This document shows positions 61,006 to 64,000 of a DNA stretch of 64,000 nt, piece by piece. The stretch is from Nitrospinaceae bacterium (GTDB lineage Bacteria > Nitrospinota > Nitrospinia > Nitrospinales > Nitrospinaceae). Where the stretch lies: the NCBI GenBank assembly GCA_029261395.1, contig JAJDBJ010000047.1, positions 31,538 to 95,537 of the forward strand, in the 5' to 3' direction. A model generated the notes under the pieces. The model was not told where the DNA came from. It saw only the letters and a program-made list of their open reading frames with translations, and did no database searches. Position 1 is the first letter of the stretch. Each line of letters starts with the position of its first letter. A program made the position numbers and the translations under genes.

Positions 61006-64000
61006 TTAAAAGTAGCCTGCGTCCGGATGAAAACACACCACGGCCGCCGTGGTGCTGGGCGGATCGAATTCGTTGCCGGAGGTCATGGTGATTCCCAAAT
61101 CCTCAGTCTTTAATAGATCATAAATCACTTTGTTATTCAGCAAATCTTCCAACGCGGGATAGCCCGGACTGTACCGCTGACCCAGTTGGTCTTTCTTGCG
61201 ACCGGTGCGTTGACCCATTAATCCGTGGATATACTCGGCGAAATCCTCCGCCACGCGGTCACCCAGCCCCTGCAGGTAGAGCGCCGACTCGGAGTCATGT
61301 TCATTCTTGAACCCGGCAATCACTTCTTCCATATTGCGGCCCGCTGTGGTGATCTGCAGGCCCACAACATCCATGATTCCAGAGGCTTTGGGATGAAAAT
61401 ACTGCGCGACGGAAAATACGTCCTTCACTCCATTTTTACTTTTGCCCACCACAGGAGTCCAACGGATACGGCCCAGCTCCTGCTCCAGATTCTCCGGATT
61501 GTAAATAATCAGCTCGTCGCCCTCCGACTGCGCAGGCAGGATCGCAAACCGGGCCTTGGGGGTGATCCATTTATTCGCATCGGCTTTCTGCAACCATTCT
61601 TCCCGCAGGTTCTTTAATTGCTCCGAGGTCACGCCTTTCTTTTTCCACGAGGACTGCTTGCCGAATTTCCAGTTGAGGGAGAACAGGCTTTTGGAATCGA
61701 TCACGCTCTTCAACTTATCCAGCTTGAATTCCACCTTGTGAACGCCGTAACCGTTTTCCATCGCCTCGTGCTTTTTGAAACTCACCTTGCGCCGGTCCAG
61801 GGTCGATAACAATTTCTCTTTGTTCTCTGCCATCCCCTTGGCGCGTTCGTAATTACGCTTCAGTTTTTCCTTGTTGGTATCCAGAAACTCAGACAGCTTG
61901 TCACGGTCCATCAGGGAGTTCATGGTATTGACGCCGTCCATGCCGCTTTCGCAATAAAACACGTTGGATAAAATATGTGCGGTGTCGTCCTGCCCGAACA
62001 TCGAAACATACCCGGCATGACGATCGTTGACGGGCGCGCCGCCGATCAATACCGGAATGCTGTAGTCCTCTTCTTTCAGCATTTTCGCGATGGTGATCAT
62101 ATGATTCGAGGTCTGCACCAACAGGGCGCTCAGGCCGATGGCATCGGCGTTCTCCGCCCGTGCCGTTTCGATGAACTTCTCCAGCGGCACCTGCACGCCG
62201 AGGTCGATGGTCCGGTAGCCGTAATTATCAAGCAATGTTTTGGCGAGATCCTTGCCGATGCTGTGGACGTCCTGATACACAGTCCCTATAACCACCACGC
62301 CTTTGTAATCAATCGCCGCTCCCGGTTCGGCACCGCTGGTGTGGCGCATCCACGCTTCCAGAAACCCCATGACGTTGCGCATGACGTCGGCGCTCTTCAA
62401 AAGATGCGGCAGGCTCACTTCGCCGCGTCCGAATCCGTCGCCCAACTCCCGCATGGACTTCATCAAATAATTGCTGATGAAATCGAGAGGCTCGTGCTTG
62501 TCCAGTGCTTCGGCGGCCTGCAGGACAATCTTGTCCTTGTACTCGTAGGTCCAGCCGTCCCGCTCCAGCGTCCCGGTGGCCTTCTCCTTAAAACCGTCCA
62601 TGATTTTGAGACAGACGCTTTCCTCCAGCGGCAGGTCGGCATAATTGTGTTTTTTAACGACGGCACCGGTTTTCTTTTTGACCGCCACTGCCTCGAGACG
62701 CTCGAACGCGTCCATGTCGTGATCGAGAATAATCTTGCGGCCCAAATCCACATCCTCCGGCGGCAGGCTTTCTACCGGCACGTAATGATTGGGATTGAGG
62801 ATGGCGCAATCGAGTCCCCTCTTGCGTCCTTCGTCGAGGAACACGCTGGTCAGTACTTTCCGCATGTACGGCTTCTGGCCGAGGCCCGCCGTCAGGTTGC
62901 CGACGCCGATACTGGTTTTCAGATCGGGATGAATGGCCTTGATGCGCGGCAGGCTGTTGAGCGATTCCAGGCTGAAGTTCATGCCTTCCTGCGACTCACT
63001 GCCGATGGGATAGGCGTTGATGTCGATCAATATCTGATCCGGGGTCACGCCGTACTTCTCCCCCGCCTGCTTGACGATCTCCGCCGCCAGTGTGTATTTT
63101 TCATCGGCGGTGATGGCAGGCCCCTCCGGTCCGTTGACCAGCGCAATGTAAACCGGATGATGCTCGTGGCTCATCTTCAATACCGCGTCGAGTTTGCTGA
63201 CGCCGGGTGCGTATTCTTCCAGGCTGATGGAGTTGACAATCGGGCGTCCGGGGTAGACCTCCAGCCCCTTCTCCAGCGCCTCCACCGAAAACGAATCGAG
63301 ACACATTGCGCCTTTGAAATCGCTGGTCACGCCATGAATCACTTCCGGGAAAACCTTTTCGGTCTCGACGATGTTACTGTCCAGACACACGTCGATGATT
63401 TCGATTCCAAGGTCGTCCACCTGCGCGTGCGCCACTTCTTCCAGGATTTCCATGCGCACGCCCTCTTCGGTCTCCACCGCGTCGCGCACTTTTTTACTGC
63501 CGCGCACGTTGAGCATTTCGCCGATGCGCACCAGTCCATCGGAACTGTCAATTGCCGCGACTTCCTGCGGTCCCGAGACATAAACATGCGGATCGGTTTC
63601 ACGTTGGAAAGGTTTGGCATCGCGGAACCGGTCACTCAGTACACGGATATGAGCCGGCCGCGTGCCGCAACAGCCGCCGATAATGGACACGCCGTACTCT
63701 TTCACGAACGGCTCCATCATCTCGCCCATCGCTTCCGGCTCCAGCTTGTAACAGGTCTGGCCGTCTTCGGAGATGGGTTGACCGGCGTTGGGTACAATTG
63801 ATATGGGAAGCTTCGAGAAATGGCTGAGGTGCTTGACCGTGGTGGCCATCTCCGCCGGACCGACGTTGCAGTTGATGCCGAACACGCTGACGCCCATACC
63901 CGCGACGGCGGTATAGGCCGCGTGGATATCGGTGTTGAAAATCTGCATCTTGGAAAACTGGTCGACCGTCACCTGCGCGATGATCGGCAGGCGCTTGCCC
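61006..64000 (-). CDS. metH: Cobalamin-dependent methionine synthase (5' end outside the window)
   Basis: At least 997 residues, open to the right edge, so the first part of the homocysteine domain is missing. Visible order: homocysteine-binding zinc site VSIIGGCCGTRPAHI, pterin-binding domain (IGEMLNVRGSKKVRDA), B12 cap and B12-binding domain with the His cobalt ligand in QDVHSIGKDLAKTLL, and the AdoMet activation domain ending TMTSGNEFDPPSTTAAVV, CFHPDAGYF. All expected modules for MetH are intact. Transfers methyl from methyltetrahydrofolate to homocysteine. Confidence 0.96.
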   Translation of the reverse strand, partial: GKRLPIIAQVTVDQFSKMQIFNTDIHAAYTAVAGMGVSVFGINCNVGPAEMATTVKHLSHFSKLPISIVPNAGQPISEDGQTCYKLEPEAMGEMMEPFVKEYGVSIIGGCCGTRPAHIRVLSDRFRDAKPFQRETDPHVYVSGPQEVAAIDSSDGLVRIGEMLNVRGSKKVRDAVETEEGVRMEILEEVAHAQVDDLGIEIIDVCLDSNIVETEKVFPEVIHGVTSDFKGAMCLDSFSVEALEKGLEVYPGRPIVNSISLEEYAPGVSKLDAVLKMSHEHHPVYIALVNGPEGPAITADEKYTLAAEIVKQAGEKYGVTPDQILIDINAYPIGSESQEGMNFSLESLNSLPRIKAIHPDLKTSIGVGNLTAGLGQKPYMRKVLTSVFLDEGRKRGLDCAILNPNHYVPVESLPPEDVDLGRKIILDHDMDAFERLEAVAVKKKTGAVVKKHNYADLPLEESVCLKIMDGFKEKATGTLERDGWTYEYKDKIVLQAAEALDKHEPLDFISNYLMKSMRELGDGFGRGEVSLPHLLKSADVMRNVMGFLEAWMRHTSGAEPGAAIDYKGVVVIGTVYQDVHSIGKDLAKTLLDNYGYRTIDLGVQVPLEKFIETARAENADAIGLSALLVQTSNHMITIAKMLKEEDYSIPVLIGGAPVNDRHAGYVSMFGQDDTAHILSNVFYCESGMDGVNTMNSLMDRDKLSEFLDTNKEKLKRNYERAKGMAENKEKLLSTLDRRKVSFKKHEAMENGYGVHKVEFKLDKLKSVIDSKSLFSLNWKFGKQSSWKKKGVTSEQLKNLREEWLQKADANKWITPKARFAILPAQSEGDELIIYNPENLEQELGRIRWTPVVGKSKNGVKDVFSVAQYFHPKASGIMDVVGLQITTAGRNMEEVIAGFKNEHDSESALYLQGLGDRVAEDFAEYIHGLMGQRTGRKKDQLGQRYSPGYPALEDLLNNKVIYDLLKTEDLGITMTSGNEFDPPSTTAAVVCFHPDAGYF

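Noticed and set aside
61975..63801. A 608-codon open frame on the plus strand opposite metH
   Set aside because: It is the antisense shadow of a fully conserved metH; its translation is His/Val/Asp-rich without domain motifs and has no SD.

Overview
The window is 64 kb of a Gram-negative bacterial chromosome with moderate G+C. It carries lipid A, ADP-heptose, outer-membrane assembly and nitrogen-control genes, a B12-dependent methionine synthase, citramalate synthase, a cytochrome P460 and a heme-containing chemoreceptor. This mix, with an ApgM-like gene beside lysC and cimA as in deltaproteobacterial-type lineages, suggests a Nitrospina-like (Nitrospinota) or deltaproteobacterial-grade organism. 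That assignment is inference from gene content; there is no rRNA in the window.

Layout. 0.1-8 kb: tRNA-Leu, a left-handed beta-helix sugar-nucleotide enzyme and an oversized phosphohexomutase, two paralogous small proteins of unknown function around a small Cys protein, a CBS-domain protein with an unknown partner, and a YahK-type alcohol dehydrogenase. 8-14.4 kb: elbB, then a minus-strand operon def-fmt-uxs-radC-gmhA-hldE. 14.5-21.6 kb: a MASE1-PAS histidine kinase, divergent from a tightly packed three-gene operon. That operon encodes a TPR/TRAFs-binding-SLOG-class III cyclase, a membrane-anchored periplasmic binding-protein-like component, and a six-TM PAP2-like protein fused to a SARM1-like TIR domain. 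21.8-24 kb: an AT-rich Fic gene with two near-identical palindromic sites, then a 1-kb non-coding stretch of dispersed palindromic repeats. 24-32.6 kb: pentapeptide-repeat protein, hldD, an M48 protease, DUF898 membrane protein and its small relative, an MBL-fold hydrolase, and a DUF4912-GH57 pair. 32.7-37 kb: a MarR regulator with a paired operator in front of a cytochrome P460, a BaiN/HI0933-type flavoprotein, and an alcohol dehydrogenase between 13-bp direct repeats. 37.3-41.4 kb: a degenerate ApgM homologue, lysC and cimA in one operon. 42-50 kb: heme-MCP, glnE, glnA and glnB. 50-58 kb: envelope operon bamA-ompH-fabZ-lpxA-Gfo/Idh-lpxI-lpxB-DUF374, which lacks lpxD. 58-64 kb: clpC and a 5'-truncated metH.

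The strongest candidate for an undescribed system is the 16.9-21.6 kb operon. It joins a TIR NADase-like domain, a SLOG domain (the fold that reads TIR-made ADP-ribose signals in Thoeris ThsA), a class III nucleotide cyclase with atypical substrate-selecting residues, and a periplasmic binding-protein-like module. These look like parts of one transmembrane nucleotide-signalling pathway. Other notable signals are the apparent loss of catalytic residues in the ApgM-like gene, the paired MarR operators bracketing the P460 promoter, the fic palindromes, and composite or nested intergenic repeats.
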